This document shows positions 34,677-42,929 of a DNA stretch of 64,000 bases, one piece after another. Origin of the DNA: Salinarimonas soli (GTDB lineage: Bacteria; Pseudomonadota; Alphaproteobacteria; Rhizobiales; Beijerinckiaceae); assembly GCF_008386575.1 (NCBI RefSeq), contig NZ_VUOA01000025.1, positions 39,378 through 103,377 of the forward strand, written 5' to 3'. Position numbers and translations under genes: made by a program. Position 1 is the stretch's first letter. Each line of letters opens with the position of its first letter. The notes under the pieces were generated by a model. It ran no database searches, had not been told where the DNA came from, and worked only from the letters and a program-made list of their open reading frames with translations.

Positions 34677-35531
34677 ATGACGGCCCATCTCGCCAGCATC
34701 ATCGACGCGGCCTGGGAGAACCGCATGGCCGTGACCACCCGCACCCGGGGCGAGGTGCGCCAAGCCGCCGAGGCCGCCATGGCGGCCCTCGACTCCGGGG
34801 CGCTGCGGGTCGCCGAGCGCATCGACGGCGAGTGGCGGGTGCACCAATGGCTGAAGAAGGCCGTCCTGCTCTTCATCCGCCTCAGCGAGAACGGCCTCAT
34901 CGAGGGCGGGCCGGGCGGATCGCGCTGGTGGGACAAGGTGCCCTCCAAGTTCGACGGCTGGGGCGAGGACGAGTTCCGGGCCGGGGGCTTTCGCGCCGTG
35001 CCCAATTGCGTGGTACGCCGGGGCGTCCATATTGGCCGCGACGCCATCGTGCTCCCCTCCTTCATCAATTTCGGCGCCCATATCGGCGAGGGGACCATGG
35101 TGGATTCCTGGGTCACCGTGGGCTCCTGCGCCCAGATCGGCCGCCACGTCCACCTCTCGGCCGGGGTGTCGATCGGCGGCGTGGTCGAGCCGCTCCAGGC
35201 CAATCCCGTGATCATCGAGGATCATTGCTTCATCGGCGCGCGCTCGGACATCACCGAGGGGGTGATCGTGGGCGAGGGCGCGGTGATCGCGTCGGGCACC
35301 TCGCTCTCCGCCTCGACGAAGATCGTCGACCGGGACACGGGGGAGGTCTTCAAGGGCCGCGTGCCGCCCCGCTGCGTCGTGGTGCCGGGCGCCCTGCCGG
35401 GCCGCAACCTCCCCGACGGCTCGCCCGGGCCCTCGCTCGCCTGCGCCGTCATCGTGAAGCGCGTGGATGCGGCGACCCAGGCCAAGACCGCCATCAACGA
35501 TCTCGTGCGCGACTCGAGCAACGTGGCCTGA
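34677..35531 (+). CDS. DapD paralogue (tetrahydrodipicolinate N-succinyltransferase-like), copy 1
   Basis: A 284-residue left-handed beta-helix acyltransferase of the DapD type. It aligns without gaps to the next gene and is roughly two thirds identical by eye. The N-terminal domain has [10 protein letters not shown] and [12 protein letters not shown]; the hexapeptide core has [30 protein letters not shown] and [19 protein letters not shown]. It differs from typical DapD at several core positions ([35 protein letters not shown]). It may be a second lysine-pathway enzyme or have moved to another acyl donor or acceptor. ATG 34677 was chosen by comparison with copy 2. Confidence 0.88.
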   Translation: MTAHLASIIDAAWENRMAVTTRTRGEVRQAAEAAMAALDSGALRVAERIDGEWRVHQWLKKAVLLFIRLSENGLIEGGPGGSRWWDKVPSKFDGWGEDEFRAGGFRAVPNCVVRRGVHIGRDAIVLPSFINFGAHIGEGTMVDSWVTVGSCAQIGRHVHLSAGVSIGGVVEPLQANPVIIEDHCFIGARSDITEGVIVGEGAVIASGTSLSASTKIVDRDTGEVFKGRVPPRCVVVPGALPGRNLPDGSPGPSLACAVIVKRVDAATQAKTAINDLVRDSSNVA

Positions 35532-35677
35532 GGAGCGCCTTCGGCGCGGGGGTCCTGCGCTGAATCCCGGATCTGCATCTCGCGCAAGCGGCTCCGCAGC
35601 CCCGCCCCGGCGCGTTGCCGGATGACAGCGGGCGTGCGCGTTGCTAAGCACCCGCCCGTAGCGCCCGGGAGCCCCGC

Positions 35678-36517
35678 ATGACCGCCGATCTCAGCCACAC
35701 CATCGACGCCGCCTGGGAGGACCGGGCCGCGGTCAACGCGCAGACCGGCGGCGCCGTCCGCGAGGCGGTCGAGGAGGCGCTGAACCTCCTCGACTCAGGC
35801 CGGGCCCGCGTCGCCGAGAAGGCGGGCGACGGGTGGCAGGTGCATCAATGGCTGAAGAAGGCCGTGCTCCTGTCCTTCCGCCTCAACGACATGGGGATCA
35901 TCAAGGGCGGCCCGGGCGAGAGCGCCTGGTGGGACAAGGTGCCCTCGAAGTTCGACGGCTGGGACGAGGGCCGCTTCCGCGCCGCGGGCTTTCGCGCCGT
36001 GCCCAATTGCGTGGTGCGCCGGGGCGCCTTCATCGCGCCGACTGTGGTGCTGATGCCCTCCTTCGTGAATCTCGGCGCCTATGTCGACGAGGGCACGATG
36101 GTGGACACCTGGGCGACCGTGGGCTCCTGCGCCCAGATCGGCAAGAACGTGCACCTGTCGGGGGGCGTCGGCATCGGCGGCGTCCTGGAGCCGCTCCAGG
36201 CCAACCCCACCGTCATCGAGGACAATTGCTTCATCGGCGCCCGCTCCGAGGTGGTCGAGGGCGTGATCGTCGGCGAGGGCTCGGTGCTCTCCATGGGCGT
36301 GTTCATCTCCGCCTCGACGAAGATCATCGACCGGGAGACGGGCGAGGTCTTCCGCGGCCGGGTGCCGCCCTACTCGGTGGTGGTTCCGGGCGCCCTGCCG
36401 GGCAAGAACCTCCCCGACGGCTCCCCCGGGCCCTCGCTTTCCTGCGCCGTCATCGTCAAGCGCGTCGACGCCCAGACCCGCTCGAAGACGAGCATCAACG
36501 AGCTGCTGCGGGACTGA
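35678..36517 (+). CDS. dapD: 2,3,4,5-tetrahydropyridine-2,6-dicarboxylate N-succinyltransferase, copy 2
   Basis: A 279-residue enzyme transferring succinyl from succinyl-CoA to tetrahydrodipicolinate in diaminopimelate/lysine synthesis. It keeps the canonical DapD stretches [50 protein letters not shown] and [23 protein letters not shown], which match E. coli DapD closely, so this copy is the likely housekeeping enzyme. It lies 146 bp after copy 1 in the same direction. dapE and dapC are not adjacent. It converges with the METTL20-like gene, whose stop codon begins 6 bp after its own. Confidence 0.94.
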   Translation: MTADLSHTIDAAWEDRAAVNAQTGGAVREAVEEALNLLDSGRARVAEKAGDGWQVHQWLKKAVLLSFRLNDMGIIKGGPGESAWWDKVPSKFDGWDEGRFRAAGFRAVPNCVVRRGAFIAPTVVLMPSFVNLGAYVDEGTMVDTWATVGSCAQIGKNVHLSGGVGIGGVLEPLQANPTVIEDNCFIGARSEVVEGVIVGEGSVLSMGVFISASTKIIDRETGEVFRGRVPPYSVVVPGALPGKNLPDGSPGPSLSCAVIVKRVDAQTRSKTSINELLRD

Positions 36518-36522
36518 CCCCC

Positions 36523-37170
36523 TCAGCCGGCGAGCCGCCACACCGCCGAGCGCTTGATCTCGGCGTCCTCCAGGGAGCGGGTGACGGGGACCTCGTACTC
36601 GGCAAGCCGCTCCAGGCGGTCCTTGGGCAGGTAGGCCCTCCCGGGATCGCCGACGAGCACCGTGGCGCCCCGCCCGCTCAAGCCCCGCAGCCACGCGACG
36701 ACGCGCTCGGCGAGATCGCGCTCGTAGCAGATGTCGCCCGCGAGCACCGTCTCCCAGCCCTCGTCGCGGCCGACCAGATCCTCGATCCGCGCCGCGACGG
36801 CGGCCCCGTTCGCCTGCGCGTTGAGGGCGATGGCGACGCCCGCGAAGGCGTCCACGTCCGCCGCCTCCACCCGCGCGGCACCGGCGCGCGCGGCCGCGAT
36901 GGCGACGAGCCCCGAGCCCGACGCGAAGTCGAGCACGCGCCGCCCCGCGACCGTCTCGGGATGGTCGAGGACGTAGCGGGCGAGCGCCTGCCCGCCGGCC
37001 CAGGCGAAGGCCCAGAAGGGCGGCGGCAGGCCCATCTGGCCGAGCTCCTCCTCCGTCCTTTGCCACAGGTCGGTGGCCTCCTCCGCCACGTGGAGCCGGA
37101 TCTCGGGCGCGTGCGGCACGGGCAGGAGGCGGGTGTTCGCCCGGATGAAGGCGGCCGGGTCGGCGATCAC
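36523..37170 (-). CDS. METTL20-like protein methyltransferase
   Basis: A 215-residue class I SAM-dependent methyltransferase. It shows PPFWAFAWAGGQALARYVLDHPE, then motif I VLDFASGSGLVAIAAARAG and AADVDAFAGVAIALNAQANG. This combination is characteristic of METTL20/EtfB lysine methyltransferases, whose bacterial members methylate the electron transfer flavoprotein beta subunit and ribosomal L7/L12. Later VLAGDICYERDLAERVVAWL supplies the post-motif region. It begins at GTG 37170, overlapping the glycosyltransferase stop (GTGA), so it is translationally coupled. Confidence 0.85.
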   Translation of the reverse strand: MIADPAAFIRANTRLLPVPHAPEIRLHVAEEATDLWQRTEEELGQMGLPPPFWAFAWAGGQALARYVLDHPETVAGRRVLDFASGSGLVAIAAARAGAARVEAADVDAFAGVAIALNAQANGAAVAARIEDLVGRDEGWETVLAGDICYERDLAERVVAWLRGLSGRGATVLVGDPGRAYLPKDRLERLAEYEVPVTRSLEDAEIKRSAVWRLAG

Positions 37171-38303
37171 GAGGCGAGCATCCCGGCATAGAGGCGCTTC
37201 ACGGCCTCCATCACATGGCGCTCGGTGAAGCCTGAGAGCACGCGCTCGCGCGCCGCCTCGCTCAGACGCGCCACGAGGGCCGGATCGGCGGCCAGCCGCA
37301 CGAGGGCGTCGGCGAGCGGGCCCGCCTCGCCCGGGGGCGCGAGGAGGCCATCGACACCGTCGCGCACCAGCGTCCGGCAGCCGGGCACGTCGGTGGTGAG
37401 GAGGGCGCGGCCGCTCGCGGCTCCCTCGATCAGCGTGCGCGGCAGGCCCTCGCCGCCGCGGGAGGGCAGGCAGCAGACGTGGTGCCCCGCCCAGACCGCC
37501 GCGACGTCGCGGGTCGGCCCGTGCCAGCGGATGCCGGGCTCCCGGCTCCACGCCTGCAGCGTCGCCTCGGGAACCGCCTTCGGGTTCGAGGGATCGGGGG
37601 CGCCGTAGAGGGAGAGCTCCACGGCGGCGCCCCGCGCCCGGGCGAGCCGCACGGCCTCCACCGCCACGTCGACGCCCTTCGACCAAAGCATGCGGGCGAC
37701 GATCGCCACCTTGAGCGGGGGCTGCGGCGGCAGCGGCATGACGGGGAAGGCGTCCGGATCGACGCCGGCGCCGCCCACAAGCGTCACCCGGGCCTCGTCC
37801 GCGGGATCAAGCCCCAGGAGGCGCGGGTCGTCGGGGTTCTCGAAGAGGTAGCGGGTCCCCCGCGTCTCGAGCCCCCGAACGAGGGTGCGCACCGCAAGCC
37901 GCGCGCCCCGGCCCGCGAGCCCCGGTCGCGCGCCCAGGAAGCCCAGGCCCGTGAGCGCGTAGACCCGGCGCGGGACGCGCGCCAGGGCTGCCGCCGTGCC
38001 GCCGATGAGGATGCCGCGCAGCGCGATGCAATGGACCATGCCGGGCTTCTCCCGCTCCAGGATCGCGGCGAGCTGGCCCGCCGCGAAGCCTGCGCTGAGC
38101 GGGTTCAGGCTGCTCCGCTCGGCCTCCAGCGCCACGAGCCGCGCTCCCGTGGCCTCGATGGCACCCCGGTGGGCCCGCTCCCGCGCCACCACGGCGACCT
38201 CGAGCCCCATCTCCCGCGCGGCCCGGGCCATGGGCAGGAAATGCGAGGCGAAGAACCAGTCCTCCGTCACGACGAAGGCGATCTTGGACGGAACGGAGGT
38301 CAC
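37167..38303 (-). CDS. Glycosyltransferase family 4-like
   Basis: A 378-residue GT-B glycosyltransferase. The N-terminal domain begins KIAFVVTEDWFFASHFLPMARAA; the C-terminal domain has LKVAIVARMLWSKGVDVAVEAV and the nucleotide-sugar site LPSRGGEGLPRTLIEGAASGRALLTTDVPGCRTLV, with the E-x7-E-type pattern. It resembles enzymes that build polysaccharide or O-antigen. GTG 38303 was chosen since AAAGGGG lies upstream; a longer frame to 38366 has a basic, unlikely extension. Overlap with the methyltransferase start shows a shared transcript. Confidence 0.87.
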   Translation of the reverse strand: MTSVPSKIAFVVTEDWFFASHFLPMARAAREMGLEVAVVARERAHRGAIEATGARLVALEAERSSLNPLSAGFAAGQLAAILEREKPGMVHCIALRGILIGGTAAALARVPRRVYALTGLGFLGARPGLAGRGARLAVRTLVRGLETRGTRYLFENPDDPRLLGLDPADEARVTLVGGAGVDPDAFPVMPLPPQPPLKVAIVARMLWSKGVDVAVEAVRLARARGAAVELSLYGAPDPSNPKAVPEATLQAWSREPGIRWHGPTRDVAAVWAGHHVCCLPSRGGEGLPRTLIEGAASGRALLTTDVPGCRTLVRDGVDGLLAPPGEAGPLADALVRLAADPALVARLSEAARERVLSGFTERHVMEAVKRLYAGMLAS

Positions 38304-38592
38304 GACTGCACCCCTTTGGCTCGGCCGGGCCCGGCGCCGGCCCTTTTGACCCTGAAGCGGCTGCACCGCCTAGAGCCCGACCTCGCTTGAACGCCCCTTT
38401 CGGCGCGGGGATCCATGCCCGGCAGGGGCTGAGCGACGGTGCCGGCGCCATGGCCCGCGACCACCACCGTACCGATCATTCCTGCGGCACATGAGGCGAA
38501 AATGTGGGCAGCGCGCTATCGACAAGCCTGCGCCGATCTGATGACCTAGCGTCCAGGAAGCGCGCGAAAGGCGCCGCTCGAGAGGGGACGCC

Positions 38593-39498
38593 ATGGGTCG
38601 GACGGCGGAAACGGTGGCGGTGCCGGCGATCGATCCCCAGAGCCTCTGCAGCCTGGAGACGCATTTCATCGCGCCGGAGATCTACCGGCGCGACGACGTG
38701 GCGGCTCGCCAGGCCAACCTCGCCCGCATCGTCTCGAACCAGATCGTCCCGCGGCTGCTGCGCCTGCACACCGAGGTGGTCGCGGACGCCCCGCCGGTCA
38801 CCGTGCTGATCGAGGCCCTGGCACCGAGCCGCGCGGACATCAGCGCGCTCGCCGATATCGTTCTGGGCACCGATCTCGAAGCCGCCGCCGCCTATGTGGT
38901 GGTGCTGCGGGATCGCGGCCTGGCGATGGAGACGCTGTTCGTCGAGTTGCTGGAACCGACGGCCCGGCATCTCGGCGAGATGTGGACCAACGACGAATGC
39001 GACTTCATCGACGTCACGCTCGGCGTGGCCCGCCTTCAGAAGCTGCTCGCGATCTTCAACGAGACCCATGACGAGCCGGCGCTCGGGAGCCGCCGCCGCG
39101 TGCTCATGGCGATGACCCCCGGCGACCCGCATCGTTTCGGCGTGACGATGGTGGAGAAGTTTCTCCTGGCGGCCGGCTGGCAGGTGCAGACCGAGCTCTC
39201 GAGCACCGCCGACGAGATCGTCGAGGCGGCGAGCGGCACCTGGTTCGCCGTCGCCGGCCTGACCGCGGGGTCGGATCGACAGCTCGACACCCTGAGATCG
39301 ACGATCGTTCGGCTGCGCGCGCGCTCGCACAATCCCGCGATCGGCATCATGGTCGGCGGCCCGATGTTCACCGCGAACCCCGCCCTGGCCCTGGAGGTGG
39401 GCGCGGACGCGACGGCCCCCAACGCGCCGGCTGCGGTGCTCGTCGCGCAGAAGCTGTACGATCTCGCCGCGCCGACCCTGCGCGCCGAGCCTGCATGA
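38593..39498 (+). CDS. B12-binding AerR/PpaA-like regulator
   Basis: A 301-residue protein with a C-terminal cobalamin-binding domain. The B12 signature TPGDPHRFG (Asp178-x-His180-x-x-Gly183) is intact. The preceding helical domain has the conserved Trp131 in LGEMWTNDECDFIDVTLGVARLQ. These are the marks of AerR/PpaA-type photoreceptor antirepressors, which bind adenosyl- or hydroxocobalamin and modulate CrtJ/PpsR repressors. No ppsR, bch or crt genes are in the window, so the target is unknown here. A 289-bp region separates it from the divergent glycosyltransferase gene. Confidence 0.85.
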   Translation: MGRTAETVAVPAIDPQSLCSLETHFIAPEIYRRDDVAARQANLARIVSNQIVPRLLRLHTEVVADAPPVTVLIEALAPSRADISALADIVLGTDLEAAAAYVVVLRDRGLAMETLFVELLEPTARHLGEMWTNDECDFIDVTLGVARLQKLLAIFNETHDEPALGSRRRVLMAMTPGDPHRFGVTMVEKFLLAAGWQVQTELSSTADEIVEAASGTWFAVAGLTAGSDRQLDTLRSTIVRLRARSHNPAIGIMVGGPMFTANPALALEVGADATAPNAPAAVLVAQKLYDLAAPTLRAEPA

Positions 39499-39553
39499 GA
39501 CGGCCTGCCCCGTCCGGGCGGCTCGATGCGCCGCTCGGGCGACGGCGCGGCCA

Positions 39554-39943
39554 TCAATAGGCGCTCCCGCGATACGTCGATCGGACCTCCGAGGTCGCGA
39601 GCGAGGTGCCGTCGCGCGACAGGGCACGGGCGGTCCAGACATAGGATCCGGCGTTGCACGGCCCCACGCCGAAGACGGCGCCGGGGGCGACGGTTCCGGG
39701 CTTGCTCATGACGACCGTTCCGCCTCCGTGACCGAAGTCGCCCGATTCGCCCGAGGCGAGATCGAAGCGCAGGCTCGCCGTCCCCGGGGGCAGCCTGGTC
39801 ACGCGAAACCGGGGGCTCTCGCGCCGGCAGGGCGCAACCCCCTCGTAGGAGACCTCGAAGGACAGCCCGGCTTCGGCCCGGGCCCCGGTCGCGGCGGGCC
39901 AGAGGGCGAGGGCAGCGACGAAAGCGGTCGCTCGGCTGCGCAT
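39554..39943 (-). CDS. Exported hypothetical protein
   Basis: A 129-residue protein with a signal peptide (residues 1-22, GARAEA). The mature part is beta-rich with two cysteines (APCRRES and VGPCNAGS) that probably form a disulfide, in an Ig-like or PapD-like layout (SLRFDLASG, GSYVWTARALSRDG). AAGGAG precedes the chosen ATG 39943; an upstream in-frame ATG has no ribosome site. No family recognised. Confidence 0.7.
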   Translation of the reverse strand: MRSRATAFVAALALWPAATGARAEAGLSFEVSYEGVAPCRRESPRFRVTRLPPGTASLRFDLASGESGDFGHGGGTVVMSKPGTVAPGAVFGVGPCNAGSYVWTARALSRDGTSLATSEVRSTYRGSAY

Positions 39944-40060
39944 AGGCGGCTCCTTCGGCTCCGCCGGAACGGGAGCCGGGATCACCCTAGCAGCTCTGCC
40001 GGACGGCGTCCGCCGACGCGGCTGCCCCTTCGCCGTTAGCCATGGTGCCGGAGGGGCGCC

Positions 40061-40198
40061 TTACCCCTTGAGGCCTGCCAGCAGCGCGATCACGATGCCG
40101 AGGACCACGGCCGCGGCGACGGCGGCCGCGATCCGGGCGCCCTCGCTTCTCGGCATCCACTTCTCGAGGTTCTGGGTTGCGACGGTCCTGGTGGTCAT
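40061..40198 (-). CDS. 45-residue single-helix membrane protein
   Basis: A short gene: ATG 40198, GGGAGGG ribosome site 6 bp upstream, stop TAA at 40061. The protein starts MTTRTVATQNLEKW, continues MPRSEGAR and then a hydrophobic helix of about 20 residues rich in Ala, Val and Ile, and ends with GLKG. It looks like a small stress or regulatory membrane peptide. Family unknown. Confidence 0.6.
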   Translation of the reverse strand: MTTRTVATQNLEKWMPRSEGARIAAAVAAAVVLGIVIALLAGLKG

Positions 40199-40302
40199 CG
40201 TGCCCTCCCGGTCGGGGCGCCCGGCGCGGTCCCCCATGGGCCTCCGAGCACCCGCGAGCCCATCCGATCATGGTTCGGCCGACGAGGGAAGCCCGTACCT
40301 GA

Positions 40303-40569
40303 TCAGGCGCCGCCCGCGCCGCCTCGGCCGTCCCGCAGCCTGGCATGGACCCATCCCTTGGCCGCCTCCAGATCCGGGAACGTCGCCTCGTGCGGGCGGT
40401 CGAGCACCCCGAAGCCGGTCTCCAGGAACCAGTGCCCGGCCAGGCCCGTCTCGGCATGCTGGTCCGTGAGCCGCACGAGCACGGCCACGAGCCGGTCTCC
40501 GGCAAAGACGAGCATGCCCTCCTCGTCGGACCCGGTCGCGACCCGCACCGGCTGCAGGATGAGGCTCAT
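40303..40569 (-). CDS. Small hypothetical protein coupled to Crp/Fnr regulator
   Basis: An 88-residue soluble protein with strands ILQPVRVATG, MLVFAGDRLVAVLVRL and a central GHWFLETGFGVLD, then a helix FPDLEAAKGWVHARLRD. Its ATG (40569) overlaps the stop of the regulator gene (ATGA at 40569-40566), so the two are translated together. Proteins of this layout are common next to Crp/Fnr genes in Methylobacteriaceae; function unknown. Confidence 0.75.
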   Translation of the reverse strand: MSLILQPVRVATGSDEEGMLVFAGDRLVAVLVRLTDQHAETGLAGHWFLETGFGVLDRPHEATFPDLEAAKGWVHARLRDGRGGAGGA

Positions 40570-41342
40570 GGCACCGTGTGGCTCCCGCTCAAGTGCAGGT
40601 AGGTCGGATCGAACTCGCCGGCCGCCTTGAGGCTCTCCCAATCGAGAACCGTGAGCACGCCGCCTTGCCACTCGATCAGGTTGTCGCCCCGGAGCTCCTG
40701 GACCGAGCGGTTGACGTGCACCGTCGAGAGCCCGAGCGCGTCGCCGAGCTCGGCCTGGGTGATCGGCAGGGGCACGCGGTTGCCGTCGACGAGGTCGACG
40801 GCCCTGAGCCGGGTGGTCATCTCGCAGAAGAGGTGGGCGATGCGCGTGCGCGCCGAGCGCCGGCCGATGCCGAGCATCCATTCGCGGAAGATGGCGCCGT
40901 CCACGAGGGTGTCGCGCCAGAACACGTCCATGAGGCGCGGCTGCTGGCGCAGGAGCTCGTGCAGGTGCTCGTGCTGGATGAAGCCCACGGTGCAGGCCGT
41001 GACGGTGCCGACGTTGTGATCCAACGTCTTGAGGTGCAGCGTCAGCAGGTCGGGGATGTCGCCCGGCGTATGGAAGGCGAAGATCTGGCGCTTGCCGACC
41101 TGGGTGAGCTTGTAGCGGCAGATGAAGCCCTCCAGGAGCAGGAAGGACTGGGTCGGCCTGTCCCCCTCGCGCGTGATGTCCTGGTCGGCCCGGACCTCCT
41201 GCACCCGCAAGGGCAGCGAGAGCAGGCCCTGCCGCTCGGCCTCGGTGAGGTCGGTGATGCTCTCCAGCTTCTGGACGAGGCGGTGGACCCCCTGGGGCGA
41301 CGGCATCGGCTCCGACGAGTTCAGCGGCTTCAGTTCATTCAT
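40566..41342 (-). CDS. Crp/Fnr family transcriptional regulator
   Basis: A 258-residue regulator. The cyclic-nucleotide-type beta-roll spans about residues 30-140 (ADQDITREGDRPTQSFLLLEGFICRYK, GKRQIFAFHTPGDIPDL). The DNA-binding domain is at the C terminus: LPITQAELGDALGLSTVHVNRSVQELRGDNLIEWQGG. It lacks the N-terminal cysteine cluster of FNR, so it does not sense oxygen by an Fe-S centre; the ligand is unknown. Its stop overlaps the next small gene. Confidence 0.92.
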   Translation of the reverse strand: MNELKPLNSSEPMPSPQGVHRLVQKLESITDLTEAERQGLLSLPLRVQEVRADQDITREGDRPTQSFLLLEGFICRYKLTQVGKRQIFAFHTPGDIPDLLTLHLKTLDHNVGTVTACTVGFIQHEHLHELLRQQPRLMDVFWRDTLVDGAIFREWMLGIGRRSARTRIAHLFCEMTTRLRAVDLVDGNRVPLPITQAELGDALGLSTVHVNRSVQELRGDNLIEWQGGVLTVLDWESLKAAGEFDPTYLHLSGSHTVP

Positions 41343-41464
41343 GACGGCAGAGCCTATCGAGGTCGTTATCGCAGTTTAATCGGCGCCCCTCTTTTGCGCG
41401 GTGCGACCGTGGGCCGCCAAGGCGTCGCGCCGGGCGGGCCGGGACGGGACCGCCTCCCGGGCCC

Positions 41465-41692
41465 TCAGCGTTTCCGGGGCCCCTTGTGCCGCATCCCCGC
41501 CGCCCTGGCCCGCAGCATGAGCGCCTGCACCCGATGGTGTCGCGCGATCCCGAGCACCGTGCCGACGGGCATCGGGCTCGGGTGCTCCTCCCAGTACCTG
41601 GCGAGGGTGAGGATGGCTTCGGCCGCGGCGTCGTGGCGCCTGGCGTTCCGCTCGAGCACCCCGGCGGCAGGCTTGCTCCGGTCATCCCGCAT
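41465..41692 (-). CDS. Small basic hypothetical protein
   Basis: A 75-residue protein (MRDDRSKPAAGVLERNARRH at its start), rich in Arg and Ala, with a helix AAAEAILTLARYWEEHPSP and a basic C terminus GPRKR. ATG 41692 was preferred to GTG 41713 because the ribosome site GGAG lies between the two. No family recognised; expression is uncertain. Confidence 0.5.
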   Translation of the reverse strand: MRDDRSKPAAGVLERNARRHDAAAEAILTLARYWEEHPSPMPVGTVLGIARHHRVQALMLRARAAGMRHKGPRKR

Positions 41693-42018
41693 GGCCGTCG
41701 TACTCCTCCACACGTCGAGGGAAGCGTGCCTGGGCGATCTGAGCCGGCGCGCCTCTCTCGACCGGTGACAGCCCCGACCAACCGGGGAGCCAGCATGGGC
41801 TGGCCGGGGCTCGAACGTCTTGGGATAAGCAACCTCTTAATCCAGGTTAGGTTTCTGGCCCTCCGATCAGCGTCGACCGACGAGCCCACGGGCCCACGTT
41901 TCGCATGATGTCCGGGGGCACGCGTGCCACTTGCGGGCGAGGCGGACTCTTGTCTCCAGATTGAGCGATCCCATAACGCCTCGCGTGCTACGGTGAACGA
42001 TCGAACCTGGAGCCCACC
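41693..42018. other. 326-bp intergenic region, no gene seen
   Basis: Between a minus-strand and a plus-strand small gene. It holds a 6-bp hairpin (GCCAGC 41789-41794, GCTGGC 41799-41804) in the leader of the minus gene and an AT-richer stretch at 41820-41860 that could be promoter sequence. A tRNA-like patch around 41805-41865 failed on folding. Confidence 0.4.
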
Positions 42019-42240
42019 ATGCGCCTTGCAGCCCTCGCCCTCGTCCTGCTCACGGCGCCCGCGCTCGCCCAGACGCCCAAGCGCCCTCGCCTGCCGGAGA
42101 GCCCGCCGGCGCAGGACGTCTCCTCGCCAAGCCGTGGCACCGGCGTCGATCCCCTCGTCCAGCAGCGGCAGGAACTGCAGCAGAAGCGGTGGGACGACAC
42201 CAACCGGCGGGCCCTCGGCGGCATCTGCCGCGGGTGCTGA
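42019..42240 (+). CDS. Small exported hypothetical protein
   Basis: A 73-residue protein with a signal peptide (residues 1-17, ALAQT). The mature peptide is Pro- and Gln-rich (PLVQQRQELQQKRWDD) and ends in GGICRGC, a CxxC pair at the C terminus. CTGGAG precedes the ATG. The C-terminal CxxC recalls the 88-residue exported protein at 24 kb. No family recognised. Confidence 0.65.
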   Translation: MRLAALALVLLTAPALAQTPKRPRLPESPPAQDVSSPSRGTGVDPLVQQRQELQQKRWDDTNRRALGGICRGC

Positions 42241-42588
42241 TCGCCCTTTGGGGGAGTCGCCGTCCCTGGATCTTGCGGTCTCGCCGTGCAGCAAGCGTCC
42301 GCTGCCAGGGGACGGGAGCCCGTCGACCTTTGTCCATCAGGCGGCGTTCGCCGCCGCGGCCGTGTCGGTCAAGGATGGCCCAGTGCGAGGTTCGTTCCGG
42401 GCGCAGGTAGAGGGATTCCCTCTTTGTGGGGCGATGGGTTCGTCCCATCATCGTGGACGTTGAGGGCTCAGCCCTGAATGGTCTGCGGCACGACGGGCTC
42501 CCGGGGCCGACGGCGCGCCGAGGACGGCCGTCACGCAAGGCGCATCCGGCGACGAGGCACCCGGGGGCCTCGGAGGGCTTGCGACTCG
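42241..42588. other. 348-bp intergenic region, no gene seen
   Basis: No reading frame with a ribosome site or recognisable protein was found. The right end runs into the palindromic operator of the ArsR gene. Nothing else is visible. Confidence 0.4.
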
Positions 42589-42606
42589 CATAAGCACGTG
42601 CTTATG
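42589..42606. promoter_or_regulatory. Perfect 18-bp palindrome, likely ArsR operator
   Basis: CATAAGCACGTGCTTATG is a perfect palindrome 8 bp before the ATG of the ArsR-family gene. Size and position match operators of SdpR/ArsR-type autoregulators: binding would block ribosome entry or RNA polymerase. It stands out from the GC-rich surroundings. Confidence 0.8.
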
Positions 42607-42614
42607 TATCGCTC

Positions 42615-42929
42615 ATGATCGAGGCCGACCTCTTCCGCGTCCTGGCCGATCCGACCCGCCGGGCCGTGTTCGAGCGGCTCGTCGGGCGGGAGATGAGCGT
42701 GTCCGAGCTCAAGGCCGGGTTCGAGATCTCGCAGCCCGCCGTGTCGCAGCACCTGGCGGCCCTGCGGGCCGCCGGGCTCGTGCGCGAGCGGCGGGAGGGA
42801 CGCTTCGCCTATTACAGCGCCGATCCGCAGGCGCTCACGCCCCTGGTCGACTGGGTCGACCGCTACCGCACGTTCTGGCCCGAGCGGATCGAGCGCCTCA
42901 AGGACGTGCTGAAGAGGATGGACCGATGA
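42615..42929 (+). CDS. ArsR family winged-helix repressor
   Basis: A 104-residue regulator with the ArsR fold: [66 protein letters not shown]. The recognition helix is [11 protein letters not shown]. It lacks the CxC metal motif of ArsR/SmtB, so it belongs to the non-metal SdpR-like group usually paired with AHSA1/SRPBCC genes. The next gene is such a protein and overlaps by 4 bp. The palindrome before its start suggests autoregulation. Confidence 0.93.
   Translation: MIEADLFRVLADPTRRAVFERLVGREMSVSELKAGFEISQPAVSQHLAALRAAGLVRERREGRFAYYSADPQALTPLVDWVDRYRTFWPERIERLKDVLKRMDR

Noticed and set aside
41805-41865. tRNA-like patch with a CTCGAAC segment and an AACCT/AGGTT stem
   Set aside because: No acceptor stem and no D-arm could be folded, and the T-arm does not pair. 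Chance resemblance or old remnant.
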